Assembly (NCBI GenBank): GCA_043763155.1
Contig: JAYULW010000007.1
Location: forward strand, 1-52,892
Direction: 5' to 3'
Source: JANYBV01 sp043763155
GTDB lineage: Bacteria > Pseudomonadota > Alphaproteobacteria > Rickettsiales > SXRF01
Length of the DNA stretch: 52,892 nucleotides
A program made the translations under genes and the position numbers. The notes beneath the pieces were generated by a model, which was not told the DNA's origin, made no database searches, and saw nothing but the letters and a program-made list of their open reading frames with translations. Position 1 is the stretch's first letter, and the number at the start of each line of letters is the position of its first letter. Positions 16,243-24,723 of this stretch are shown piece after piece.

Positions 16243-19200
16243 ATGCCTAAACGCACAGATATCAAATCCATCCTCATCATCGGCGCCGGCCCCATCGTCA
16301 TCGGCCAGGCCTGCGAGTTCGATTATTCCGGCACGCAAGCCTGCAAAATCCTGCGCGAGGAAGGCTACCGCATCATCCTGGTGAATTCCAACCCCGCCAC
16401 CATCATGACCGACCCCGAATTCGCCGATGCCACCTACATTGAGCCCATCACCCCGCAAATGGTCGCCAAGATCATCGAAAAAGAACGCCCAGACGCCCTG
16501 CTGCCCACCATGGGCGGCCAGACCGCGCTGAACTGCGCCAAGGCGCTGGCCGAAAACGGCACGCTGGAAAAATACAACGTTGAACTCATCGGCGCGCGGC
16601 TGGAGTCCATCAACAAAGCAGAAGACCGCTTGCTGTTCGGTAACGCCATGGCCAAAATCGGCCTCGAAGTCCCCAAAAACGCCGTGGTCAAATCCCTCGA
16701 AGAAGCCCGCGCCGCCAAGGAAAAAATCGGCCTCCCCGTCGTCATCCGCCCCAGCTTCACCATGGGCGGCGCAGGCGGCGGCATCGCCTACAACTCCGAA
16801 GAATTCGACCAGATCATCCTGTCGGGCATAGACGCATCCCCCATCGGCGAAGTCATGATTGACGAGTCCGTACTGGGCTGGAAAGAATACGAAATGGAAG
16901 TCGTCCGCGACCGCGCCGACAACTGCATCATCATCTGCTCCATCGAAAACATTGACCCCATGGGCGTCCACACCGGCGACTCCATCACCGTCGCCCCTGC
17001 GCTCACGCTCACCGACAAAGAATACCAGATCATGCGCAACGCCTCCTTCGCGGTGCTGCGTGAAATCGGCGTAGACACCGGCGGCTCCAACGTGCAATTC
17101 GCCGTAAACCCCAAAGATGGCCGCATGGTGGTCATCGAAATGAACCCCCGCGTGTCGCGCTCCTCCGCGCTCGCCTCCAAAGCCACGGGCTTCCCCATCG
17201 CCAAAGTCGCCGCCAAACTGGCAGTCGGCTACACCCTCGACGAAATCCTGAACGACGTCACCAAAGTAACCCCCGCATCGTTTGAACCGACGCTGGATTA
17301 CATCGTCGTTAAAATCCCCCGTTTCACCTTCGAAAAATTCCCCGGCACCGAACCCCTCCTCACCACCGCCATGAAATCCGTCGGCGAATCCATGGCCATG
17401 GGCCGCAACTTCGCCGAATCCCTCCAGAAAGCCCTCCGCTCACTGGAAACGGGCCTCACGGGCCTGAACGAAATGGCCGACATCAAAACCGCCGACGAAG
17501 CCCGCGCCCAGCTCGCCCGCCCCACGCCCGACCGCTTACTGGTCGCTGCCCAAGCCCTGCGCCTCGGCGTATCCGTCGAAGACATCCACAATATCGCCAA
17601 ATACGACCCATGGTTCATCCGCCAGCTCAAAGACCTGATTGATGTCGAATCGAACATCAAAGCAGGCAAATGGAAAACTGCCGACGAACTCACCCACATC
17701 AAATCCTTGGGCTTCTGCGACAAGCGCATCGCTGAGTTAGCTGGGACGACTGCCGAAGCCGTCGCCAAGTTACGCGACACCTGCAAGGTGCAACCCGTGT
17801 TCAAGCGCGTGGACACCTGCGCCGCCGAATTCGACTCCGCCACGCCCTACATGTACTCCACCTACGAGGGCATCGGCGCGGAATGCGAATCCGACCCCAC
17901 CGACAAAGAAAAAATCATCATCCTCGGCGGCGGCCCCAACCGCATCGGCCAGGGCATCGAATTCGACTATTGCTGCGTCCACGCCGCCTACGCCCTAAAG
18001 GAAGCCGGATACGAAACGATCATGGTGAACTGCAACCCCGAAACCGTTTCCACCGACTACGACACCTCCGACCGCCTCTATTTCGAGCCGCTCACCGCTG
18101 AAGATGTCCTCGCTATCATCCGCACCGAACAAAAAAACGGTAAGCTGAAGGGCGTCATCGTCCAGTTCGGCGGCCAAACCCCGCTGAAACTCGCCCGCGC
18201 GCTTGAGGCTGCAGGCGTCCCCATCATCGGCACCTCGCCCGACTCCATTGACCTCGCCGAAGACCGCGACCGCTTCCGCAATCTGGTAGACCAGCTCGGC
18301 CTCAAACAACCCAAATCCGCCATCGGCCGCACCACCAAAGAAATTATGGACCAGGCTGGCGACATCGGCTTCCCCCTGCTCGTGCGCCCCTCCTACGTCC
18401 TCGGCGGCCGCGCCATGGCCATCATGTACGACGAACCTTCGCTCGCCAAATACGTGGATGAACTCACCAAAATGTTCGGCGACGGCCCCATCCTGATTGA
18501 TTCCTACCTGCAAGACGCCATCGAACTCGACGTAGACGCCCTCTCCGACGGTACCGACGTGTTCGTAGCCGGCATCATGCAGCACATCGAAGAAGCGGGC
18601 ATCCACTCCGGCGACTCCGCCTGCTCCCTGCCGCCTTATTCGCTCGATGGCGCACTCCTCATCACCATCCGCGAACAAGCCAAAAAACTCGCCATGGCCT
18701 TAAAGGTTATCGGCCTCATGAACATTCAGTTCGCGGTCAAAAACGGCGAGATCTACCTGATTGAGGTAAACCCCCGCGCCAGCCGCACCGTGCCTTTCGT
18801 TGCTAAATCCATCGGCATTCCGGTGGCCAAAATCGCCGCCCGCATCATGGCCGGTGAAAAGCTCGCCAGCTTCAAGCTCGGCGACTACAAAATCCCGACC
18901 CATGTCTGCGTGAAGGAAGCCGTGTTCCCCTTCGCCCGCTTCCCCGGCGTAGACGTCATCCTCGGCCCCGAAATGAAATCCACAGGCGAAGCCATGGGCA
19001 TTGACTCCGACTTCGCCCGCGCCTTCGCCAAGTCCCAGCTTTCGGCAGGCTCCACCATTCCCGCCGCTGGCTGCGTGTTCGTATCCGTCAAAGAAACCGA
19101 CAAAGCAAGCGTCACCCCCGTCGTGCAGCAGCTCTCCGAGCTTGGCTTCACCATTGTGGCAACGTCGGGCACCGCCGCCCATTTTGAAAAAGCAGGCCTC

Positions 19201-19464
19201 AAGGTCAAAACCATCAACAAAGTGCGCGAAGGCCGCCCCCATGTGGTAGATATGATGAAAGACAATGGCATAGCCCTCGTCATCAACACCACCGACGGCG
19301 CGCAGTCGCTGGCCGACTCCTTCAGCATCCGCCGCACCGCCCTTCTTAATAAAATCCCTTATTACACCACCATAGCGGGCGCCCGCGCCGTGACACAGGC
19401 CATCGCCTCCATCCGCGAAGGTCAGGGGCTTGACGTAAAGTCGTTACAGGCGTATTTCAAATAA
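16243..19464 (+). CDS. carB: carbamoyl-phosphate synthase, large subunit
   Basis: A 1073-residue full-length CarB, which makes carbamoyl phosphate from ammonia, bicarbonate and two ATP for pyrimidine and arginine synthesis. Two homologous ATP-grasp halves are visible. The first opens with LIIGAGPIVIGQACEFDYSG and the second with ILGGGPNRIGQGIEFDYCC near residue 560. The metal and nucleotide-binding stretches are VIEMNPRVSRSSALASKATG and LIEVNPRASRTVPFVAKS. The C-terminal ~140 residues are the MGS-like allosteric domain (VATSGTAAHFE, VINTT). Nothing is missing or unusual. It is the last gene of the car unit, with greA following after 70 bp. Confidence 0.98.
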   Translation: MPKRTDIKSILIIGAGPIVIGQACEFDYSGTQACKILREEGYRIILVNSNPATIMTDPEFADATYIEPITPQMVAKIIEKERPDALLPTMGGQTALNCAKALAENGTLEKYNVELIGARLESINKAEDRLLFGNAMAKIGLEVPKNAVVKSLEEARAAKEKIGLPVVIRPSFTMGGAGGGIAYNSEEFDQIILSGIDASPIGEVMIDESVLGWKEYEMEVVRDRADNCIIICSIENIDPMGVHTGDSITVAPALTLTDKEYQIMRNASFAVLREIGVDTGGSNVQFAVNPKDGRMVVIEMNPRVSRSSALASKATGFPIAKVAAKLAVGYTLDEILNDVTKVTPASFEPTLDYIVVKIPRFTFEKFPGTEPLLTTAMKSVGESMAMGRNFAESLQKALRSLETGLTGLNEMADIKTADEARAQLARPTPDRLLVAAQALRLGVSVEDIHNIAKYDPWFIRQLKDLIDVESNIKAGKWKTADELTHIKSLGFCDKRIAELAGTTAEAVAKLRDTCKVQPVFKRVDTCAAEFDSATPYMYSTYEGIGAECESDPTDKEKIIILGGGPNRIGQGIEFDYCCVHAAYALKEAGYETIMVNCNPETVSTDYDTSDRLYFEPLTAEDVLAIIRTEQKNGKLKGVIVQFGGQTPLKLARALEAAGVPIIGTSPDSIDLAEDRDRFRNLVDQLGLKQPKSAIGRTTKEIMDQAGDIGFPLLVRPSYVLGGRAMAIMYDEPSLAKYVDELTKMFGDGPILIDSYLQDAIELDVDALSDGTDVFVAGIMQHIEEAGIHSGDSACSLPPYSLDGALLITIREQAKKLAMALKVIGLMNIQFAVKNGEIYLIEVNPRASRTVPFVAKSIGIPVAKIAARIMAGEKLASFKLGDYKIPTHVCVKEAVFPFARFPGVDVILGPEMKSTGEAMGIDSDFARAFAKSQLSAGSTIPAAGCVFVSVKETDKASVTPVVQQLSELGFTIVATSGTAAHFEKAGLKVKTINKVREGRPHVVDMMKDNGIALVINTTDGAQSLADSFSIRRTALLNKIPYYTTIAGARAVTQAIASIREGQGLDVKSLQAYFK

Positions 19465-19534
19465 CGGCTCTCGCAGGGAAGCCCAAGAATTAAATAATAA
19501 CAAACAAGAAAAACAATTATTTAGAGTAACCACC

Positions 19535-20008
19535 ATGGAAAAATTTCCCATCACCCCCGATGGCTTCACCCGTCTGGAAGCAGAGCTGAAAAACCTGAAA
19601 AGCGTGGACCGGCCCTCCGTCATCGCCGCCATTTCCGAAGCCCGCGCCCATGGTGATTTGTCTGAAAACGCCGAATACAGCGCCGCCAAGGAAAAACAGA
19701 GCTTCATTGAAGGCCGCATTGCCGAGCTGGAAGCCCGCATGTCACGCGCCGACGTGATTGACATCAAGTCGCTGAAAAACGACACCATCAAATTCGGCGC
19801 AACCGTGCGCCTCGCCGACGAAGACAGCGGCGAAGAAAGCACCTACCAGATCGTGGGCGAATACGAAGCCGACATCCGCCAGAACCAGATCTCCATCACC
19901 GCCCCCTTAGCGCGCGCCCTGATCGGCAAAAAGCTGGGCGACAGCGTAGAGGTCAAAACCCCCAAGGGTGGCAAATCCTACGAAGTGCTAAAGATCGAGC
20001 ACAAATAG
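19535..20008 (+). CDS. greA: transcription elongation factor GreA
   Basis: A 157-residue protein of standard GreA length. The N-terminal coiled coil carries the conserved stretch EARAHGDLSENAEYSAAKE, which holds the tip acidic residues that enter the RNA polymerase secondary channel and trigger transcript cleavage. The C-terminal FKBP-like domain ends SITAPLARALIGKKLGD. It lies 70 bp downstream of carB, the common carAB-greA neighbourhood of alphaproteobacteria, and converges with the small membrane-protein gene whose stop is adjacent. Confidence 0.97.
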   Translation: MEKFPITPDGFTRLEAELKNLKSVDRPSVIAAISEARAHGDLSENAEYSAAKEKQSFIEGRIAELEARMSRADVIDIKSLKNDTIKFGATVRLADEDSGEESTYQIVGEYEADIRQNQISITAPLARALIGKKLGDSVEVKTPKGGKSYEVLKIEHK

Positions 20009-20185
20009 TTACGCAGCCGGAGCCGCAACCGGCGCGGGCGCAGATTCAATATGGTCTTTATTGGCAAACGTCCCTGCAACTAACCCCAGCAGGATCAGGA
20101 TCAGCACGAGCTTAAACACGCCCTTGACCACTTTCAGCACAACGATAAATGCGAGGAACAAAACCCCAAGAATGGCAAATAACAT
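20009..20185 (-). CDS. 58-aa single-pass membrane peptide
   Basis: A short gene starting at ATG 20183-20185 with a GGGAG Shine-Dalgarno about 8 bases upstream. The 58-residue product has a long hydrophobic N-terminal part (about residues 2-40, interrupted by a few Lys at 18-26), followed by a polar tail of Ala and Pro (ESAPAPVAAPAA). Its stop codon directly follows the greA stop on the opposite strand. The good ribosome site and codon use resembling neighbouring genes argue that it is real. No family is recognised; a small inner-membrane protein is the most that can be said. Confidence 0.65.
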   Translation of the reverse strand: MLFAILGVLFLAFIVVLKVVKGVFKLVLILILLGLVAGTFANKDHIESAPAPVAAPAA

Positions 20186-20266
20186 AAACTAACTCCCTCA
20201 AAAATTTCACTAAAGACATTTTTTTAGAAGCGTCGTAAAGAACAAACAGGGAGTTAGCGTAAAAAC

Positions 20267-21304
20267 CTAAAGGCCGGGTACGTCTTCTAAATAACTATCC
20301 GCCCAGATTTTGCGCTGGCTCACCGCATCCACATTCCCGCCCGAAAGAATGACCAGCACGCGCTTGCGGCCCTTCTGCGTGCGCAGCCACGCCTGCGCCG
20401 CCGCCATCGCCATGGCCGACGTCGGCTCCACAACGGTCTTCAGCAAATGCTGCAACCACTGCGTCCAATAGATAATGTCGCGCTCCTCAACCTCATAAAA
20501 CCCGGCAAGCTCTCGCAAATACGCAAACGTAAGCTCCGAGATATGCAAGGTGCGCGCACCGTCAGCAATCGTCATCGGCGTTTCATCAAACCCGATAATC
20601 CGCCCGCTGCGCACCGATTGCGCCGCATCGTTAGCCATTTTTGGTTCCGCCGCAAATACCTGTGCATGCGGTGCAAAGCCTTGCGCGGCAAGCCACGTGC
20701 CCGAAAGCAACCCGCCCCCGCCGCATGCCGCAAAAATCGCATCCGGCGCAGCACCATCTTCAATCGCCTCAAGGCACGCTGTGCCCTGCCCTGCAATCAC
20801 CATGTCGTCCGCCGATGGGTGTAAAAACGTGGCCCCTGCCGCTGCCATCTGCTCCGCCATCGCTTCGGCCTCCTGGCGAGTGTCGGTCAGGATAAGTTCG
20901 GCTCCGTAACTGATGGAAGCCTGCTGCTTGATGGCCGATACAAAGCGCGGCATGATCACCGTGGTGCGCACACCCAGCAAGCTTCCCGCAAGCGCCACCG
21001 CCTGCGCATGATTGCCCGAACTGAACGCAACGATATGGCTGGGTGTTTTACCCTGCTCCTTGAGCGCCAGCAGCGCATTCAACGCGCCGCGGATTTTGAA
21101 GGCCCCAATCCTCTGGAAACCTTCCACCTTAAAAACGATTTCGTGGCCGAGCCAATGATCCAGCAGCGATGAAGACATCAGCGGCGTACGGCGGATATGC
21201 GGCGCAATGCGCACCCCCGCTTCCTTCACCGCATCGGGTGAAAGCAAGGTAACAGCGGCCTGACGAGGGGCAAGAACGGAAGAAGACACGGGAAATACCT
21301 GCAA
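20267..21304 (-). CDS. threonine/serine dehydratase (PLP fold type II)
   Basis: A 345-residue PLP enzyme of the threonine dehydratase / serine racemase group. The Schiff-base lysine is Lys70 in GAFKIRGA. Cofactor contacts are SSGNHAQA, the phosphate-binding CGGGGLLSG and the C-terminal SGGN. There is no C-terminal ACT-type regulatory domain, so it looks like a catabolic or racemase-like form rather than biosynthetic IlvA. Substrate (Thr, Ser or a derivative such as hydroxyaspartate) is not settled. It is downstream of panB on the same strand (51 bp gap), so it may be cotranscribed. Confidence 0.88.
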   Translation of the reverse strand: MQVFPVSSSVLAPRQAAVTLLSPDAVKEAGVRIAPHIRRTPLMSSSLLDHWLGHEIVFKVEGFQRIGAFKIRGALNALLALKEQGKTPSHIVAFSSGNHAQAVALAGSLLGVRTTVIMPRFVSAIKQQASISYGAELILTDTRQEAEAMAEQMAAAGATFLHPSADDMVIAGQGTACLEAIEDGAAPDAIFAACGGGGLLSGTWLAAQGFAPHAQVFAAEPKMANDAAQSVRSGRIIGFDETPMTIADGARTLHISELTFAYLRELAGFYEVEERDIIYWTQWLQHLLKTVVEPTSAMAMAAAQAWLRTQKGRKRVLVILSGGNVDAVSQRKIWADSYLEDVPGL

Positions 21305-21355
21305 ATAACGAATATACGGAGCATACGCCCCGTTTTGCGGCTGTAAAGCGCCCAG

Positions 21356-22171
21356 TTAATCTTTAGCGGATTTTTTAAAAGGGTAGCAAAACTCTGGCGT
21401 GGGGAACGCGCCCGTACGCACATCCTGCGCGTACTGCGCAACGCTTGCGCGCACCGCCTCGCCCAACTGCCCGTAATGCCTCACAAATCCCGGCACACGC
21501 GCCGTCATCCCCAGCATATCGTCCACCACCAGCACCTGCCCGTCGCACGCGGGCGACGCGCCAATACCAATGGTAGGAATACCGATTTCAGCTGTAATTT
21601 CGCGCGCCAGCGTTTCCTTCACGCCTTCCATCACCACCGAAAATGCCCCCGCTTCGGCCACCGCCAAAGCGTCGCGGCGAATCACGGTTGCTTCATTATC
21701 GTTGCGCCCCTGATAGCGGTAACCGCCCAGCGCGTTGAAATATTGCGGCATCAGCCCCACATGCGCCATCACCGGAATCCCGCGCTCCACAAGGAACCGG
21801 ATCGTCTCAGCCATCTCTGCGCCACCTTCCAGTTTCACAGCGCCACAGCCGGTTTCCGCCATAATGCGCGCCGCCGCGCGGAACGCATCTTCCTTGCTCG
21901 CCTGATAGCTTGCAAACGGCATATCCACCACCACAAACGCAGTTTTAGACGATACCGCTACCGCCTTGCCATGCGCAATCATCATATCCAGCGTCACCGC
22001 CAGCGTGCTGTCCATGCCATACACCACCATGCCCAGCGAATCGCCCACCAGCAGAATATCCACCTCCCCATCCAGCAATTTCGCCATGGTGGAGGTGTAG
22101 CAGGTAAGAACAACCAGCTTTTCAGCGCCTTTGCGCGCGGCAATATCGAGTGTGGTTAAACGCTTGGTCAT
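21356..22171 (-). CDS. panB: 3-methyl-2-oxobutanoate hydroxymethyltransferase
   Basis: A 271-residue PanB, the first enzyme of pantothenate synthesis, which adds a hydroxymethyl group from methylenetetrahydrofolate to ketoisovalerate. Motifs are VLTCYTS, the metal-binding LVGDSLGMVVYG, VKLEGG, and the region VMAHVGLMPQ. Length is normal. The gene begins 15 bases after the end of the histidine kinase gene on the same strand. panC is not in the window. Confidence 0.96.
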   Translation of the reverse strand: MTKRLTTLDIAARKGAEKLVVLTCYTSTMAKLLDGEVDILLVGDSLGMVVYGMDSTLAVTLDMMIAHGKAVAVSSKTAFVVVDMPFASYQASKEDAFRAAARIMAETGCGAVKLEGGAEMAETIRFLVERGIPVMAHVGLMPQYFNALGGYRYQGRNDNEATVIRRDALAVAEAGAFSVVMEGVKETLAREITAEIGIPTIGIGASPACDGQVLVVDDMLGMTARVPGFVRHYGQLGEAVRASVAQYAQDVRTGAFPTPEFCYPFKKSAKD

Positions 22172-22186
22172 GAGAGCCTTATGAGG

Positions 22187-23653
22187 TTACGACGCCTGCT
22201 TGATGATCACGCCTTCAATGTCCTTGGCGACGCGCGGCAGGGTGAAGATGATCTTGGTGCCTTTGTCCAGTTCGCTCTCGATATTAAACTTTCCGCCCAT
22301 AATCTCCACAAACTTTTTCGTAAGCGGCAGCCCAAGGCCCGTGCCCTCATATTTGCGCTTCAGCGTATTGTCCACCTGCCCAAACGGCGACATGGCCCGC
22401 GAAATATCCTTGGGCGCAATACCAATGCCTGTGTCCTGCACCTCAAACGTCACCGTGTCTTCACCCAGGTTCTGCCATGCCGTCAGCGACACCTGCCCAC
22501 CCGTAGGCGTAAATTTCACAGCGTTAGACAATAGGTTAAGCAGCACCTGCTTGAATTTCTTCCCATCAATAATCATGATAAAATGATCCTTGGGCAAATT
22601 ATCCACTAGCGCCACCCCACCCGCTTCCGCACGGGGGCTAACAAGGCGCATGCTATTTTGCACCATCTTCGTCGCATCCACTTCAGATACTTCCAGCGCC
22701 AGCTTGCCCGCTTCGGCCTTCGAGAAGTCTAAAATATCGTTGATAAGGCTCAGCAGATGCACACCCGACGTATGGATGTCGCCCACATACTGGTCGTATT
22801 TGCGCTCGGAAAGCGTGGGCAGAAGCTCCGTCTTGATAATCTCTGAAAACCCGATGATAGCGTTCAGCGGCGTGCGCAGCTCATGGCTGATATTGGCAAG
22901 GAACTGGGTCTTATCCGCGTTTTCTGCCTGTGCCGATGCCGCCGTTTTCGCAAGGTCTAAATTCGTCTCATGCTGCTTGGCAATGATCGCCTCGGCCTTG
23001 CGTGAGCTGAACGAAAGAATCAGCAAAAATGACAGGAACACGAAAATCACGATACACGTCGCCAGCACCTGGAACGAAAGCAGCTCGTCATACGTCTTCG
23101 TAATGTCGAACAGGATTTCCACTGTGCCCTCTGCGGGCTTATCCCCCGAATTATCGCCGTTAAACGGCAAAATCGTCTGCACCAGCTTGCCGTTGGGTGT
23201 ATTGTTCATCACGATGTCTTCAAGCACCTGGCTCGACATGGTGACCTTTTTGTTATTCGCCAGCACAAAGCTTTTATCCGGCGTACTCGACGTGCCCACC
23301 AGCTTCGTACTATCATTCACATTGGTCGAAACCAGTAGCTGGCCTTCGGAGTTATAAATATTCACCCGCAACAGCTGCATGCCCTGGAAATACTGTGAGG
23401 TCGCTTGCGCAAAATACGGCACTTGCGGATTGGCGCGCAGTTTTTCCGGGTCTTTCAGAATCGGCAGCAGCTCTGGCCGGTACTTCTTCCACACCGAGTT
23501 CACATAGCCCTGCGCCACACTGTTATGATTTTTCTCCAGCACATTTACGAGGTCTTCCAGCGCCAGCGAACGCAGGAACATGCCCCCCATCACCGAAGTA
23601 CTCACGATGAAGAGCAAACTTATGACCAGGAATATGCGCAGGTAACCGAACAT
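22187..23653 (-). CDS. membrane sensor histidine kinase
   Basis: A 488-residue kinase. An N-terminal transmembrane helix (about 7-28) and a second helix (about 193-215) flank a periplasmic sensor region of about 165 residues with no motif I recognise. A short coiled linker follows. The phosphoacceptor is His257 in ISHELRTPLN. The ATPase domain has an N box (NLLSNAVKFTP), G1 (DTGIGIAP) and G2 (GTGLGLPL). No receiver domain is fused and no response regulator gene lies beside it. panB follows after 15 bases, which makes an odd cotranscribed pair. Confidence 0.92.
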   Translation of the reverse strand: MFGYLRIFLVISLLFIVSTSVMGGMFLRSLALEDLVNVLEKNHNSVAQGYVNSVWKKYRPELLPILKDPEKLRANPQVPYFAQATSQYFQGMQLLRVNIYNSEGQLLVSTNVNDSTKLVGTSSTPDKSFVLANNKKVTMSSQVLEDIVMNNTPNGKLVQTILPFNGDNSGDKPAEGTVEILFDITKTYDELLSFQVLATCIVIFVFLSFLLILSFSSRKAEAIIAKQHETNLDLAKTAASAQAENADKTQFLANISHELRTPLNAIIGFSEIIKTELLPTLSERKYDQYVGDIHTSGVHLLSLINDILDFSKAEAGKLALEVSEVDATKMVQNSMRLVSPRAEAGGVALVDNLPKDHFIMIIDGKKFKQVLLNLLSNAVKFTPTGGQVSLTAWQNLGEDTVTFEVQDTGIGIAPKDISRAMSPFGQVDNTLKRKYEGTGLGLPLTKKFVEIMGGKFNIESELDKGTKIIFTLPRVAKDIEGVIIKQAS

Positions 23654-23807
23654 GGACTTCTAAAATTTTCTGTGTCGAGGCCCGCAAAATCGAGCCCTAC
23701 CCTAGCAAGTGTAGCCCATGCGTATTAAAAATATGTTTAGAACATCCACTTGTAAAAACTGTATTTTTCGTTAAAAAACCTCTTTATACATCCTTAATAA
23801 TTCCCGG

Positions 23808-23836
23808 TTGACACAGAAGTGCCGAGCCTATATAAA
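23808..23836 (+). promoter_or_regulatory. strong sigma-70-type promoter for rpmH
   Basis: TTGACA (23808-23813), a 17-bp spacer and TATAAA (23831-23836). Both boxes are near consensus. The predicted start near 23843 gives a leader of about 70 nt before rpmH. This probably drives rpmH-rnpA-yidD-yidC and further genes. Confidence 0.8.
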
Positions 23837-23912
23837 CTTTCTTCCGCTCAGGCCAGCAATGGCTAAAAAGCGACCAACATATTGAAACTTAGATAATTTC
23901 AGGAATCCTCCT

Positions 23913-24047
23913 ATGAAACGGACCTATCAGCCTAGCAAAATCGTTCGCGCCCGCCGCCATGGCTTCCGTGCCCGTATGGCAACCGTAGGTGGCCGCAAAG
24001 TGATCAACAATCGCCGCGCCAAAGGCCGCAAGCGCCTCTCCGCCTAA
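23913..24047 (+). CDS. rpmH: 50S ribosomal protein L34
   Basis: A 44-residue, strongly basic protein with the canonical L34 sequence: start MKRTYQPSK, then RARRHGFRARMAT, ending RRAKGRKRLSA. An AGGA Shine-Dalgarno lies about 8 bases upstream. It is the first gene after the strong promoter and precedes rnpA by 46 bp, the conserved bacterial order. Confidence 0.97.
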   Translation: MKRTYQPSKIVRARRHGFRARMATVGGRKVINNRRAKGRKRLSA

Positions 24048-24093
24048 AGTTTAAGACTGGCCTTACGTCCCGGTCGCAAAACGGGAAAACGAA

Positions 24094-24483
24094 ATGCCCT
24101 TAAACACTATCCAGAAGCGCAAAGACTTCCTGCTGGCCTCAAGCGCCGGCAAACGATTCATCACGAATAGCTTTATTTTGCAGATGATGCCGCGAAATGC
24201 CGCACATCCTGCCCCTCCCGCCCCCCGTTTCGGCTTCACCGTCACCAAAAAGATGGGCAATGCCGTCATCCGCAACCGTATCAAGCGCCGCCTGCGCGAG
24301 GCGGTGCGCGAAAAAGCCATGCCCCTTGCCAAAGCCGGAAACGATTACGTCATCATCTCCCGCCATAAGGCGCTCGATTGTCCTTTTCCCGATCTTTTGC
24401 GCGATATGGAATTTGCATTTTCCCGAATAATCGGTATGAAGAACGATAAATCGAAAATCGCTTCCGAAAAGCCAGCCGCATGA
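24094..24483 (+). CDS. rnpA: ribonuclease P protein component
   Basis: A 129-residue basic protein that binds the catalytic RNA of RNase P and helps mature tRNA 5' ends. The family motif is seen as NRIKRRLREAVRE, preceded by GFTVTKKMGNAVIRN. An N-terminal KRKDF segment is also typical. The last four bases overlap the yidD start. The RNase P RNA gene is not in the window. Confidence 0.95.
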   Translation: MPLNTIQKRKDFLLASSAGKRFITNSFILQMMPRNAAHPAPPAPRFGFTVTKKMGNAVIRNRIKRRLREAVREKAMPLAKAGNDYVIISRHKALDCPFPDLLRDMEFAFSRIIGMKNDKSKIASEKPAA

Positions 24484-24719
24484 ACGTTTTAAGCCAGGCA
24501 GGAATACTGCTTATCCGCGCCTACCAGCTCTGCGTTTCGCCGTGGCTGGGGGCCAATTGCCGCTTCGAACCCACCTGCTCCGCCTACGCCATCGCCAGCC
24601 TGCAAGGCCATGGTTTTTTCAAGGGCATATACCTCACCACGCGCCGTCTTTTGCGTTGCCACCCTTTCGCAAACCCCGGTCACGACCCTGTACCAACCTG
24701 CATAAAATGTAAGTCATAA
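24480..24719 (+). CDS. yidD: membrane protein insertion efficiency factor YidD
   Basis: A 79-residue protein with the YidD hallmark sequence: RAYQLCVSPWLGANCRFEPTCSAYA, conserved cysteines and a C-terminal CHPF segment (LLRCHPFANPGHDP). It is a small membrane-associated helper of YidC-dependent insertion. It overlaps rnpA and precedes yidC by four bases, so the genes are translationally linked. Confidence 0.95.
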   Translation: MNVLSQAGILLIRAYQLCVSPWLGANCRFEPTCSAYAIASLQGHGFFKGIYLTTRRLLRCHPFANPGHDPVPTCIKCKS

Positions 24720-24723
24720 AAAA

